Below, in pieces: positions 28,287 to 37,314 of a stretch of DNA of 64,000 nt. A model generated the notes under the pieces. That model was given only the letters and a program-made list of their open reading frames with translations, was not told the DNA's origin and did no database searches. A program made the translations under genes and the position numbers. How positions within the stretch are numbered: position 1 is the first letter of the stretch; each line of letters opens with the position of its first letter. The DNA comes from Pseudomonas fuscovaginae SE-1 (GTDB taxonomy: Bacteria; Pseudomonadota; Gammaproteobacteria; Pseudomonadales; Pseudomonadaceae). The stretch is from assembly GCF_000364705.1 (NCBI RefSeq), contig NZ_AQOH01000047.1, positions 19,570 through 83,569 of the forward strand. The letters are read 5' to 3'.

Positions 28287-28931
28287 TTACAGGAACGCCC
28301 GATGCAGCTCCTCCAGCGTCTGGAAGTGATACTCCGGTTGCTCGGCACTCAGCTCCTCGAAGCTGCCGAACCCATACCCCACCGCCGCCGCCGCCAGGCC
28401 ATTGCGGCGGGCGCCGATCAGGTCGTGCTTGCGATCGCCGATCATCAGCGTATTGCCCGGCTCCAGGCCTTCCTCGGCGACCAGGTGGGCGATCAGCTCG
28501 ACCTTGTCGGTCCGCGTACCGTCCAGTTCGCTGCCATAGATCACCTTGAAATGCCGGGCGAAGTCGAAATGCCGGGCGATCTCGCGGGCGAATACCCAGG
28601 GCTTGGAGGTCGCGATATACAGCGTGCGCCCTTGCCCGCCGAGGGTTTCCAGCAGCGGCACGACGCCGTCGAACACGCGGTTTTCATAGAGACCGGTGAC
28701 CTTGAAGCGTTCGCGGTAGAAGTTCACCGCTTCCCAGGCCTTGGCCTCGTCGAAACCGTAGAACTGCATGAACGCCTGCAGCAGCGGCGGGCCGATGAAG
28801 TGTTCCAGCTTGCCCAGGTCCGGCTCGTCGATGCCCAGTTTGGCCAGGGCGAACTGGATCGAGCGGGTGATGCCCTCGCGCGGGTCGGTCAGGGTGCCGT
28901 CGAGGTCGAACAGAATCGTCTGGTAGTGCAT
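28287..28931 (-). CDS. HAD-family hydrolase, phosphoglycolate-phosphatase-like
   Basis: This 214-residue HAD phosphatase has motif I F-D-L-D-G-T-L-T-D (Asp9 and Asp11), motif II I-A-T-S-K-P and motif IV M-I-G-D-R-K-H-D. The alpha-helical cap follows motif I (subclass I, Gph/PGP-like). The exact phosphate ester cannot be read. The ATG at 28931 was preferred over 28952 because it starts right at the fold. It follows the gamma-carbonic anhydrase gene by 28 bases on the same strand. Confidence 0.88.
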   Translation of the reverse strand: MHYQTILFDLDGTLTDPREGITRSIQFALAKLGIDEPDLGKLEHFIGPPLLQAFMQFYGFDEAKAWEAVNFYRERFKVTGLYENRVFDGVVPLLETLGGQGRTLYIATSKPWVFAREIARHFDFARHFKVIYGSELDGTRTDKVELIAHLVAEEGLEPGNTLMIGDRKHDLIGARRNGLAAAAVGYGFGSFEELSAEQPEYHFQTLEELHRAFL

Positions 28932-28959
28932 GCAATGTCCCAATTCGTACAAAAAATGA

Positions 28960-29508
28960 TCAGTCGGCGCGGTCGTAGCCTTCGGCGATGTGTTGGTCCT
29001 TGAGCTTCACGTAGTTGGAGGCGCTGTAGGTGAAGAAGGCCTTTTCCTTGTCCGTCAGCGGCCGCACCTGCTTCACCGGGCTGCCGACGTAGAGGAAGCC
29101 GCTGGCCAGCCGCTTGCCCGGCGGGACCAGGCTGCCGGCGCCGACGATCACCTCGTCCTCGATCACCGCGCCATCCATGACGATGCTGCCCATGCCGATC
29201 AGGATCCGGCTGCCGATGCTGCAGCCGTGCAGCATGACCTTGTGGGCGATGGTCACGTCATCGCCGATCAGCAACGGGAAACCCTCGGGGTTGAAGGGGC
29301 CGGCATGGGTGATGTGCAACACGCAACCGTCCTGCACGCTGGTGCGCGCGCCGATGCGGATGCGGTGCATGTCGCCACGGATCACGGTCAATGGCCAGAT
29401 CGAACTGTCGGCGCCGATCTCGACATCGCCGATCACCACCGCCGACCGGTCGACAAAAGCCCCGGATCCCAGGGACGGCGTGTGGTTCTGGTAGGTGCGA
29501 AGACTCAC
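28960..29508 (-). CDS. Gamma-carbonic anhydrase family protein
   Basis: This ~182-residue left-handed beta-helix protein has hexapeptide repeats (I-G-A-D-S-S, I-G-A-R-T-S, I-G-D-D-V-T-I-A-H-K-V). It keeps candidate zinc His residues in V-L-H-I-T-H and T-I-A-H-K-V-M-L-H-G. Such YrdA/CaiE-like trimers bind zinc, but many are catalytically silent. No ATG fits: GTG at 29508 has GAGAG at good spacing, and GTG at 29517 is the alternative. It is divergent from prlC. Confidence 0.87.
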   Translation of the reverse strand: MSLRTYQNHTPSLGSGAFVDRSAVVIGDVEIGADSSIWPLTVIRGDMHRIRIGARTSVQDGCVLHITHAGPFNPEGFPLLIGDDVTIAHKVMLHGCSIGSRILIGMGSIVMDGAVIEDEVIVGAGSLVPPGKRLASGFLYVGSPVKQVRPLTDKEKAFFTYSASNYVKLKDQHIAEGYDRAD

Positions 29509-29610
29509 GATAGGCACTCTCTCTGTTGCTGATAGCTGCGGTCGGCATTGATTGTAATTAAGATGACCCCATCTTTGTTCCTACATGTTTTTTCAGCCAA
29601 GGTGTCCACC

Positions 29611-31662
29611 GTGAGCGCGAACAACCCGCTTCTGCAGTCCTACGACCTGCCGCCGTTCTCGGCGATCCGTGCCGAGCACGTGCAACCGGCCATCGAGCAG
29701 ATCCTCGCCGACAACCGCAAGGCCATCGAAGGCATCCTGCAAAGCCAGGGGAAAAATCCGAGCTGGGCCGGCCTGGTGCTGGCCATGGACGAACTCAATG
29801 ACCGCCTGGGTGCCGCCTGGAGCCCGGTGAGCCACCTCAACGCGGTGTGCAACAGTCAGGAGCTGCGCGAGGCCTACGAGGCCTGCCTGCCGGCACTGAG
29901 CGCCTACTCCACCGAGCTGGGCCAGAACCGCGAGCTGTTCCAGGCCTTCGAAGCCCTGGCCAACAGTCCCGAGGCCGCCGGCTTCGACGTGGCGCAGAAA
30001 ACCATCCTCGAACACTCGTTGCGCGATTTCCGCCTGTCCGGTATCGACCTGCCGGAGGCCGAGCAGAAGCGCTATGCCGAGGTGCAGAGCAAGCTGTCCG
30101 AGCTGGGCAGCCGTTTCTCCAACCAGTTGCTCGACGCCACCCAGGCCTGGACCAAGCACATCACCGACGAGGCGGGCCTCGCCGGCCTCAGCGCCTCGGC
30201 CAAGGCGCAGATGGCTGCCGCGGCCCAGGCCAAGGGCCTCGACGGCTGGCTGATCACCCTGGAATTCCCCAGCTACTACGCGGTGATGACCTACGCCGAA
30301 GACCGTGCCCTGCGCGAAGAGGTCTACGCCGCCTACTGCACCCGTGCCTCGGACCAGGGCCCGAATGCCGGCCAGTTCGACAACGGCCCGGTGATGGCCG
30401 AAATCCTCGACCTGCGCCAGGAACTGGCCCGACTGCTGGGCTTTGCCAGCTTCGCCGAGCTGAGCCTGGCGACCAAGATGGCCGATTCCAGCGACCAGGT
30501 GCTGACCTTCCTGCGCGACCTGGCCAAGCGCAGCAAGCCGTTCGCCGTCCAGGACCTGCAACAGCTCAAGGCCTATGCCGCCGAGCAGGGCTGCGCCGAA
30601 CTGCAGAGCTGGGACAGCGGCTTCTACGGCGAGAAGCTCCGTGAGCAGCGCTACAGCGTGTCCCAGGAAGCCCTGCGCGCCTACTTCCCGATCGACAAGG
30701 TGCTCGCTGGCCTGTTCGCCATCGTGCAGAAACTCTACGGCATCGAGATCACCGAGCAGACCGGTTTCGACACCTGGCACCCGGATGTCCGCCTGTTCGA
30801 GATCAAGGAGAACGGTCAGCACGTCGGCCGTTTCTTCTTCGACCTGTATGCCCGCGCGAACAAGCGTGGCGGTGCCTGGATGGATGGCGCCCGTGACCGC
30901 CGGCGCACCGCCGATGGCGTACTGCAGAGCCCGGTGGCCAATCTGGTGTGCAACTTCGCCCCGGCCGACAGCGGCAAGCCGGCACTGCTGACCCACGACG
31001 AAGTGACCACCCTGTTCCACGAGTTCGGCCACGGCCTGCACCACCTGCTGACCCGCGTCGAGCACGCCGGCGTTTCCGGCATCAACGGCGTGGCCTGGGA
31101 CGCGGTGGAACTGCCGAGCCAATTCATGGAGAACTGGTGCTGGGAGCCGGAAGGCCTGGCACTGATTTCCGGTCACTACGAAACGGGCGAGCCGTTGCCC
31201 CAGGACCTGCTGGAAAAAATGCTCGCGGCGAAGAACTTCCAGTCCGGCCTGATGATGGTGCGCCAACTGGAGTTCTCGCTGTTCGACTTCGAGCTGCACG
31301 CCACCCACGGCGACGGTCGCAGCGTCGCGCAGGTGCTGGAGGCGGTACGCGACGAGGTGTCGGTGATGCGTCCGCCGGCCTACAACCGTTTCCCCAACAG
31401 CTTTGCGCACATCTTCGCCGGTGGCTACGCGGCCGGCTACTACAGTTACAAGTGGGCCGAGGTGCTGTCGGCGGATGCCTTCTCGCGGTTCGAGGAGGAA
31501 GGCGTGCTCAATGCCCGGACCGGTCGCGCGTTCCGCGAAGCGATCCTGGCCCGTGGTGGCTCCCAGGCGCCGATGGTGCTGTTCGTCGACTTCCGTGGCC
31601 GCGAGCCTTCGATTGACGCACTGTTGCGCCACAGCGGCCTGAGCGAGGACGCGGCGGCATGA
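29611..31662 (+). CDS. prlC: PrlC, oligopeptidase A (M3 peptidase)
   Basis: This 683-residue cytosolic zinc endopeptidase degrades signal peptides and short peptides. The HEFGH site is at 470-474 with the third ligand Glu500 in V-E-L-P-S-Q. The substrate-side G-Y-A-A-G-Y-Y-S-Y-K-W loop is intact. The start is a GTG at 29611 after AAGGTG. An ATG-initiated reading at 29548 would add an unlikely Phe/Ser leader. It overlaps the YheV-like gene by four bases and is followed by a divergent M3 paralogue. Confidence 0.96.
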   Translation: MSANNPLLQSYDLPPFSAIRAEHVQPAIEQILADNRKAIEGILQSQGKNPSWAGLVLAMDELNDRLGAAWSPVSHLNAVCNSQELREAYEACLPALSAYSTELGQNRELFQAFEALANSPEAAGFDVAQKTILEHSLRDFRLSGIDLPEAEQKRYAEVQSKLSELGSRFSNQLLDATQAWTKHITDEAGLAGLSASAKAQMAAAAQAKGLDGWLITLEFPSYYAVMTYAEDRALREEVYAAYCTRASDQGPNAGQFDNGPVMAEILDLRQELARLLGFASFAELSLATKMADSSDQVLTFLRDLAKRSKPFAVQDLQQLKAYAAEQGCAELQSWDSGFYGEKLREQRYSVSQEALRAYFPIDKVLAGLFAIVQKLYGIEITEQTGFDTWHPDVRLFEIKENGQHVGRFFFDLYARANKRGGAWMDGARDRRRTADGVLQSPVANLVCNFAPADSGKPALLTHDEVTTLFHEFGHGLHHLLTRVEHAGVSGINGVAWDAVELPSQFMENWCWEPEGLALISGHYETGEPLPQDLLEKMLAAKNFQSGLMMVRQLEFSLFDFELHATHGDGRSVAQVLEAVRDEVSVMRPPAYNRFPNSFAHIFAGGYAAGYYSYKWAEVLSADAFSRFEEEGVLNARTGRAFREAILARGGSQAPMVLFVDFRGREPSIDALLRHSGLSEDAAA

Positions 31663-31940
31663 GTGAGGTAGTCGTGACCAGGACCAAGAAACGCTTCATC
31701 GCCGGGGCGGTCTGCCCGGCGTGCAGCGAGCAGGACAAGCTGATGATGTGGAGCGAGGATGACGTTCCGCACCGCGAGTGCGTGGCGTGCGGCTATGCCG
31801 ACACGCTCAACGAACAGGGCCTGTCGGTACCGAAGGAACTCAGCACGCGGGTCAACACGCCGGCGGCGAAGGTCGCCGACAAGACGGTCCAGACCGTGCA
31901 GTTCTTCCCCAATCCCAAGCTGAAAAAGCCGAGCGAGTAA
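31659..31940 (+). CDS. YheV-family zinc-ribbon protein
   Basis: This 93-residue protein has four Cys in two pairs, C-P-A-C at residues 19-22 and C-V-A-C-G-Y near 42, a zinc ribbon. The N-terminus (K-K-R-F-I-A-G-A-V-C-P-A-C) and Lys-rich end match the YheV family of putative metal-binding proteins, with no known activity. The start overlaps the prlC stop (ATGA), so it is translationally coupled to the peptidase. Confidence 0.88.
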   Translation: MSEVVVTRTKKRFIAGAVCPACSEQDKLMMWSEDDVPHRECVACGYADTLNEQGLSVPKELSTRVNTPAAKVADKTVQTVQFFPNPKLKKPSE

Positions 31941-32046
31941 TCCGCGCTGCCGGGCCTATCTATGTAGGTCCAGCGCCAGGCTCGTGCCACATAGGCTCGC
32001 TCCTTGAGTGGCCCCGTCCCGGGGCCATGTTTTCAAGGAGTGAACC

Positions 32047-34290
32047 ATGGGGACCTACAACCCGCTGCTGCATCACTGCGGCGAGCTGCCGCCCTACTCG
32101 TCCATACAGGCCCGTCATCTGGTGCCGGCGATGTTGCAGGTGCGCAACGAGGCCCGCAGCACGATCGAGGCGATCCTCATCAGTCAGCGCGATATGCCCA
32201 CCTGGGACGATTTCGTCGTGCCGCTCGACGTGCTCGGCGCCCGCATGGCCTGGTTCGTCGGCACCCTCCTGGCCCTGACCAGGGCGCGCACCGGAGCGGA
32301 CTGGAACAAGGCGTTCATACGCTGCGCCCGCATCGAGGCGCGGTTCGACCGCATGCTCTGGGCCAACCACCACCTGCATGCCCTGTACAGGAAACTCGCC
32401 GCCAGTCCGCAGGCCCGGCAGTTCGATCGGCCACGTCAGGTGCTGCTCGAAAGAATTCTGCAGCGCTTGCGTCTGGCGGGCATGGAGTTGCCGTCCGGCC
32501 AGCGTCGGCGTTTCAGGGAACTGGGCGAGACGATCGAGGAGCTTCGCGTGCGCTTTCTTGCCAACGCCGCCGCTGCGGCCAGATGCTCCAGTTGGCGGAT
32601 CGGCGTGGCGGATGAGGCGCAGCTGGACGGACTGTCGGTCCATGACAAGGCCGCCATGGCCCGCTACCAGGGCAAGGAGCTGTTGGGTTGGGAAGTGGAC
32701 ATGAGCAACCTGGAACGGGTCCGGACGATCATGACCGATGCCCGGTCCCGGAGCCTGCGCCAGCAGCTCTACCAGCGTCGTGGCACCCTGGCGTCCGACC
32801 AGGGCCTGCCGGCGTGCAAGAGCTTCGATAACAGCACCGTGCTTGAACAACTGCTCCGGTTGCGCCTGGAGCAGGCCCGCATGCTCGGTGCCGGCAGTTC
32901 CGCCGACTTGGCCCTGCAACGTCTTTCGGTGCGCGAGACGTCCCATGTCCTGTGGTTCCTCCATCAGCAGATCGCGACAAAGGCGCCCGACTGGCTCAGG
33001 CAGCGCGGGGAACTGATCGCATTGGCACCCGACCCGGACGTGCAGCCCCTGGAGCCCTGGGACTATCTGTTCTATGGGCAGCAGGCGCGCAGGAACAGCG
33101 GCGCCCTGGACGAGGACGAGTTTCGCGTGCATTTCGAACTCGAACGGGTGCTGGAAAAAATGCTGGACCTGCCCCGGCGCCTGTTCGGCATCGAGTTCGT
33201 CGAGCGCCCGGAGCTCGATACCTGGCACGCCAGCATCCGCTCCTTCGAGGTCCGGGAGGCCGGGCAGGCGATCGGCTATCTGTTCCTCGACCTGTTCGCC
33301 CGCGACGAGAAATTGTTCAAGACCGGCTCGATGTACTCCCTTGGACATCGCCTGCTGTCGGTCGAGGGGCGCAAGGTGACGCTGCCGGTGGCGGTGTTGT
33401 CCTGTGCCCTGAGCGCCAATGGGGCCGGCGACCCCCTGCTGTTGAAACACGGGCAACTGCGCACCCTGTTCCACGAGCTCGGGCATTGCCTGCATCAATT
33501 GCTCGACAGCTCGCCCACCTGGCAACTGTCGTGCATCGAGCATTCGGGCCTGGATGTGCGGGAGTTCTTTTCCGGGTTGATGGAGCGCTGGTGCTGCAAT
33601 GTCGAGTTCCTGGTCGACATGAGCCGTCACTACCGGACCGGGGTCGGCCTGTCCGAAGACCAGGCCCGGCGCTTGCGCATCTTCCTGGAAAGCCAGACCT
33701 GGCTGCAGGACAGCACGCAACTGATGTTCTCGGGCATGGACTTCTTCCTGCATCTGCTCCAGCCCGTCGATACTCAACAGATCCATGCGTTGGCGAAGGA
33801 GAACCTGGCCCATTGGCCCAGGCCCATGCACGAGCGTTTCATCTACGCCTTCACGCACCTGGCCACGGGCTACGAAGCCCGCTATTTCACCTATCTGTGG
33901 GGGCTGGAACTGGCCCGTGAGGTGTTTGCCCGTTTCGTGGAGAAGGGGCTGTTCGATGCCGTGGAGGGGCGTCGCCTGCGTGTCGAGCTCTTCGCCTCGG
34001 CGGCCACCCGATCCCTGCCGGAGTCCATCGAGGCCTTCCTCGGACGGCCACCGCAGGCCGCGATGCGCGCCTCGCAAGACCCGCAGTTCAATATGCTGAT
34101 GGGGCAGTTGGCCATGGTGCAGGCCGGTGGCACGAACGACGAGGCAACCGGTACCGGGGGCGATACGACCCGGCCGCTCCTGCCCGGCTCGGTATCGGCC
34201 TGGGCCGCGCAACTGTTCGGTACCGCGCTGCGGCAGCCGCTCGGCAGTGTCGGCCTGGCACCGACCTCAGCGGACGTCGGCCGAAGCTGA
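32047..34290 (+). CDS. Divergent second M3-family metallopeptidase
   Basis: The 747-residue product is a paralogue of PrlC, but very diverged. The N-terminus still reads N-P-L-L-H-H-C-G-E-L-P-P-Y-S-S-I, aligning with N-P-L-L-Q-S-Y-D-L-P-P-F-S-A-I in PrlC. HELGH lies at 476-480, and Glu506 sits exactly 30 residues after the first His, as in PrlC, so all zinc ligands remain. The V-E-L-P-S-Q context has become R-E-F-F-S-G, and the loop is G-Y-E-A-R-Y-F-T-Y-L-W. A ~60-residue Gly/Thr-rich tail is extra. It has a GGAG ribosome binding site and its 3' end overlaps the convergent phosphatase gene by 24 bases. Confidence 0.88.
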   Translation: MGTYNPLLHHCGELPPYSSIQARHLVPAMLQVRNEARSTIEAILISQRDMPTWDDFVVPLDVLGARMAWFVGTLLALTRARTGADWNKAFIRCARIEARFDRMLWANHHLHALYRKLAASPQARQFDRPRQVLLERILQRLRLAGMELPSGQRRRFRELGETIEELRVRFLANAAAAARCSSWRIGVADEAQLDGLSVHDKAAMARYQGKELLGWEVDMSNLERVRTIMTDARSRSLRQQLYQRRGTLASDQGLPACKSFDNSTVLEQLLRLRLEQARMLGAGSSADLALQRLSVRETSHVLWFLHQQIATKAPDWLRQRGELIALAPDPDVQPLEPWDYLFYGQQARRNSGALDEDEFRVHFELERVLEKMLDLPRRLFGIEFVERPELDTWHASIRSFEVREAGQAIGYLFLDLFARDEKLFKTGSMYSLGHRLLSVEGRKVTLPVAVLSCALSANGAGDPLLLKHGQLRTLFHELGHCLHQLLDSSPTWQLSCIEHSGLDVREFFSGLMERWCCNVEFLVDMSRHYRTGVGLSEDQARRLRIFLESQTWLQDSTQLMFSGMDFFLHLLQPVDTQQIHALAKENLAHWPRPMHERFIYAFTHLATGYEARYFTYLWGLELAREVFARFVEKGLFDAVEGRRLRVELFASAATRSLPESIEAFLGRPPQAAMRASQDPQFNMLMGQLAMVQAGGTNDEATGTGGDTTRPLLPGSVSAWAAQLFGTALRQPLGSVGLAPTSADVGRS

Positions 34291-34914
34291 CTTGAACCAG
34301 TTCTGCACATTGCAGGTGGCGAACGGGCGGGTGCTGCAATCGCCATTGGCCAGGGCTGTGCGCAACTTGTCGATATCAGCCTTCATCATGTAGCGAATGC
34401 CGTCCTTGTGGTGGGAGCTTTCGCCAAACCCACCCTGGGTCATTTCCGCCAGGGCGTCCTCCTTGTTCCAGCCCTGCACGACCACCCGGTACATGGCGGC
34501 CATCAGGCCGGTGCGATCGGAGCCGTGCTTGCAGTGCATCAGCACCGGGCCATTGCCTTCGGCGTCCCTGATCGCCCGCAGGGCCGCCAGCACGTCGGCG
34601 TCGTCGACGTGGTTGGTACGGTAGGGCAACTGCACCTTCTTCACGTTGGGAGTGGCCAGCCAGCTTGAATCCGACTCCGGCAGGAAGTTGATCACCGTGC
34701 CGATCTTCAGCCGTTCCAGCAGCGGCAGGGCATCGGCATCCGGCAGGGCGCTGCGGTAGAGCGTCGGGCTCATCTGGTTCAGGTTGTATTGGTCGCCGAC
34801 CGGCTGGGCCCACTGGGGCGGGCGGACAAAAGCGGCGTCGGCCTGGACCCGGGCCACCATGAACAGGCTGCTCAGGGCGATGCACAGGATCGAGAGTGCG
34901 CGAGGGATGGACAT
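34267..34914 (-). CDS. Periplasmic dual-specificity phosphatase (TpbA-like)
   Basis: This 215-residue protein has a signal peptide (cleavage near V-Q-A-D, residue 25) and the PTP loop H-C-K-H-G-S-D-R-T-G with Cys128 and Arg134. A general-acid Asp is likely in H-V-D-D-A-D at about 102-107. Size, export and the loop resemble TpbA of P. aeruginosa, which dephosphorylates the periplasmic side of a diguanylate cyclase and lowers c-di-GMP. Orthology is not proven, because the partner cyclase gene is not adjacent here. Confidence 0.86.
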   Translation of the reverse strand: MSIPRALSILCIALSSLFMVARVQADAAFVRPPQWAQPVGDQYNLNQMSPTLYRSALPDADALPLLERLKIGTVINFLPESDSSWLATPNVKKVQLPYRTNHVDDADVLAALRAIRDAEGNGPVLMHCKHGSDRTGLMAAMYRVVVQGWNKEDALAEMTQGGFGESSHHKDGIRYMMKADIDKLRTALANGDCSTRPFATCNVQNWFKSASADVR

Positions 34915-35054
34915 GTCAGGGTGACCCGTGAGAGAGGGGAGACTGGCACGCAGCTTGGCCCGCGGGGGATCAAAAGCCTGTGAGGCGCATGTCAAGGATT
35001 TGTAGGTGTGGCGCCCGCAGGTCGGCTGGCCCTAGGCAGATCCGTCGGACTCGA

Positions 35055-35076
35055 TTACTGTATATAAATACAGTAA
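35055..35076. promoter_or_regulatory. LexA (SOS) box
   Basis: TTACTGTATATAAATACAGT, extended by AA, is an almost perfect palindrome matching the CTGT-N8-ACAG LexA consensus. It ends 13 bases before the radical SAM ATG, so LexA bound here would block the start region. Confidence 0.92.
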
Positions 35077-35089
35077 AGGGTTTTCGCCG

Positions 35090-36148
35090 ATGTCCACCCC
35101 TCTCCCGCCACGCGGTCGCGGTACCGCGAGCAACCCGCACAACCGCTTCGCGCCGAACCGCTCGGTGGTCGAGGATGACGGCTGGTACCAGGAGGTGCCA
35201 CCGACCCAGGGCACCGAAGTGCGCATCGAGACGGCGAAGACCCTCATCACCCGCAATACCTCGCCCGACCTGCCCTTCGACCGCTCCATCAACCCTTATC
35301 GCGGCTGCGAGCACGGTTGTATCTACTGCTACGCGCGGCCCAGCCACGCCTACTGGGACATGTCGCCGGGCCTGGATTTCGAGACCCGCCTGATCGCCAA
35401 GAGCAACGCGGCGACGGTACTCGAGCAGCAACTGTCGAAGCCGGGCTACCGCTGCGCGCCGATCAACCTGGGTTCCAACACGGACCCCTACCAGCCGATC
35501 GAGCGCGAGCACCGGCTCACCCGGCAGACCCTCGAAGTGCTGTTGCGCTACCGGCATCCGGTGACGATCGTGACCAAGGGGGCGCTGATCCTGCGCGATC
35601 TCGACCTGTTGGTGGAACTGGCCCGGCAGCGGCTGGTGGCGGTGATGATCAGCCTGACCACGCTGGATGACGAGCTCAAGCGTATCCTCGAACCCCGTGC
35701 CGCCGCACCCAAGGCGCGCCTGCGGGCGATCCGGGTGATGCGCGAGGCGGGCATTCCGGTCGGTGTGTTGTGCTCGCCGATGATTCCGATGATCAATGAC
35801 AGTGAACTCGAAAGCCTGCTTGCCCAAGCGCATGCCGCAGGGGCCCGGAGTGCGGCGTACATGATGCTGCGCCTGCCGCTGGAGGTGGCGCCGCTGTTCG
35901 AGGAGTGGTTGGCGGCGCATTACCCGCAACGGGCGACGCATGTCCTGAGCCTGATTCGCCAGAGCCGTGGCGGCGAACTCTACGACAGCCGCTTTGGTGC
36001 GCGGATGCGTGGCGAAGGGCCGTTCGCCGACCTGCTGGCCCAGCGTTTCGCCAGGGCCCTCAAGCGCCTGGGCCTGGACCGCCGGGAAGGTTTCAACCTC
36101 GATTGCAGCCTTTTCTGCCCGCCGGGGGCGCAAATGTCGCTGCTCTGA
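35090..36148 (+). CDS. SOS-controlled PA0069-family radical SAM protein
   Basis: This 352-residue radical SAM protein has the Fe4S4 motif C-E-H-G-C-I-Y-C at 73-80, G-S-N-T-D-P-Y-Q-P and a basic N-terminus. It belongs to the SplB/spore-photoproduct-lyase-like group (COG1533) that includes P. aeruginosa PA0069. The chemistry is unknown, though the group is linked to DNA repair. A near-perfect LexA box directly upstream makes SOS induction very likely, and as I recall PA0069 belongs to the P. aeruginosa LexA regulon. Confidence 0.91.
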   Translation: MSTPLPPRGRGTASNPHNRFAPNRSVVEDDGWYQEVPPTQGTEVRIETAKTLITRNTSPDLPFDRSINPYRGCEHGCIYCYARPSHAYWDMSPGLDFETRLIAKSNAATVLEQQLSKPGYRCAPINLGSNTDPYQPIEREHRLTRQTLEVLLRYRHPVTIVTKGALILRDLDLLVELARQRLVAVMISLTTLDDELKRILEPRAAAPKARLRAIRVMREAGIPVGVLCSPMIPMINDSELESLLAQAHAAGARSAAYMMLRLPLEVAPLFEEWLAAHYPQRATHVLSLIRQSRGGELYDSRFGARMRGEGPFADLLAQRFARALKRLGLDRREGFNLDCSLFCPPGAQMSLL

Positions 36149-36406
36149 CGTAAGCTTTGGATGAGGCATGCCATATGATGCCTCTTCGTGGCGGCGGGCG
36201 TCGGCGATGTCCCCCCGGAACGATGTGGAACGCGCGTCCTAGAGCCTCTGATTCAGTTTGAGTTAAGTTTCCACGGTTATGGTGTCCAGGCCTGTGTTTT
36301 TGCAGGTAGTGTTCAAGGAATCGGGCGTGCTGACCCGAAGAACGCTGGCCCTGAGCAAGCCAAATCAGGAAAATCCCCTTAAATCCGCCAGTAAAGAGGA
36401 TGAATC

Positions 36407-37138
36407 ATGAGTGACAGGGATAAACAGCCTTTGGCTGCGTCGGCTTCAGTGCTCCCCGAGACCGAAAGCGCCGATGCAGCATTGCAACATATCGTCGATG
36501 GTTTTCTGCGTTTTCACCATGAAGTCTTTCCGCAACAGGAAGAACTTTTCAAGAAACTCGCCACGGCCCAGGCTCCCCGGGCCATGTTCATCACCTGCGC
36601 CGACTCGCGCATCGTTCCCGAACTGATCACCCAGACCGGCCCCGGCGACCTGTTCGTCACCCGCAACGTCGGCAACGTGGTGCCACCCTACGGCCAGATG
36701 AACGGTGGTGTATCCACCGCCATCGAGTACGCCGTGCTGGCTCTTGGTGTGCAGCACATCATCATCTGCGGCCATTCGGACTGTGGCGCCATGCGCGCGG
36801 TGCTCAATCCCGAAAGCCTGGACAAGATGCCCACGGTCAAGGCCTGGCTGCGCCATGCCGAGGTGGCGCGGACCATGGTCCACGACAACTGCAATTGCGT
36901 CGACGAGCGTGAAAGCATGCATGTGGTGACCGAAGAAAACGTGATCGCCCAACTGCAGCACCTGCGGACCCACCCGTCGGTGGCTTCGCGCATTGCCAGT
37001 GGCCATCTGTTCATCCATGGCTGGGTCTACAACATCGAAACCAGCGAAATCAAAGCCTATGACGCGGACCGGGGCGACTTCCTGCCTCTGGATGGCACCC
37101 ACCCCATCCCCTGCGCGACGCCGAAGGCACGCTTCTAG
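36407..37138 (+). CDS. can: Beta-class carbonic anhydrase
   Basis: This 243-residue enzyme interconverts CO2 and bicarbonate. Zinc ligands are Cys64, His123 and Cys126, with the Asp66/Arg68 dyad in C-A-D-S-R and the loop G-H-S-D-C-G-A. The N-terminal 25 residues are an unstructured extension. It directly precedes a SulP transporter and the cox cluster, so the two carbonic-anhydrase/SulP genes probably work in bicarbonate supply. The 258 bases before it (36149-36406) contain no recognisable gene. Confidence 0.95.
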   Translation: MSDRDKQPLAASASVLPETESADAALQHIVDGFLRFHHEVFPQQEELFKKLATAQAPRAMFITCADSRIVPELITQTGPGDLFVTRNVGNVVPPYGQMNGGVSTAIEYAVLALGVQHIIICGHSDCGAMRAVLNPESLDKMPTVKAWLRHAEVARTMVHDNCNCVDERESMHVVTEENVIAQLQHLRTHPSVASRIASGHLFIHGWVYNIETSEIKAYDADRGDFLPLDGTHPIPCATPKARF

Positions 37139-37314
37139 AGCCGGACTCGGCAGTATTCGCCCTTATGACGGCCGTCGAGGTCGTCGCAAGGGAGCGGTAT
37201 TGCCGGGAAGGGTCACTTCAGCCTAAAGCTTTTTCCAATCGATAAGGTTCTGCCATGACTGCCACAGAGCGGTCTGGCTTTGCCATGCCTGAAGAAATCC
37301 TCAGGAGATTCGTC

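Noticed and set aside
29593..31632. 679-codon minus-strand frame opposite prlC
   Set aside because: PrlC has the HEFGH site and full-length family similarity; the antisense frame has none.
31960..34212. 750-codon minus-strand frame opposite the second M3 peptidase
   Set aside because: It is a shadow of a gene with conserved zinc-site motifs; the antisense translation shows no domain.
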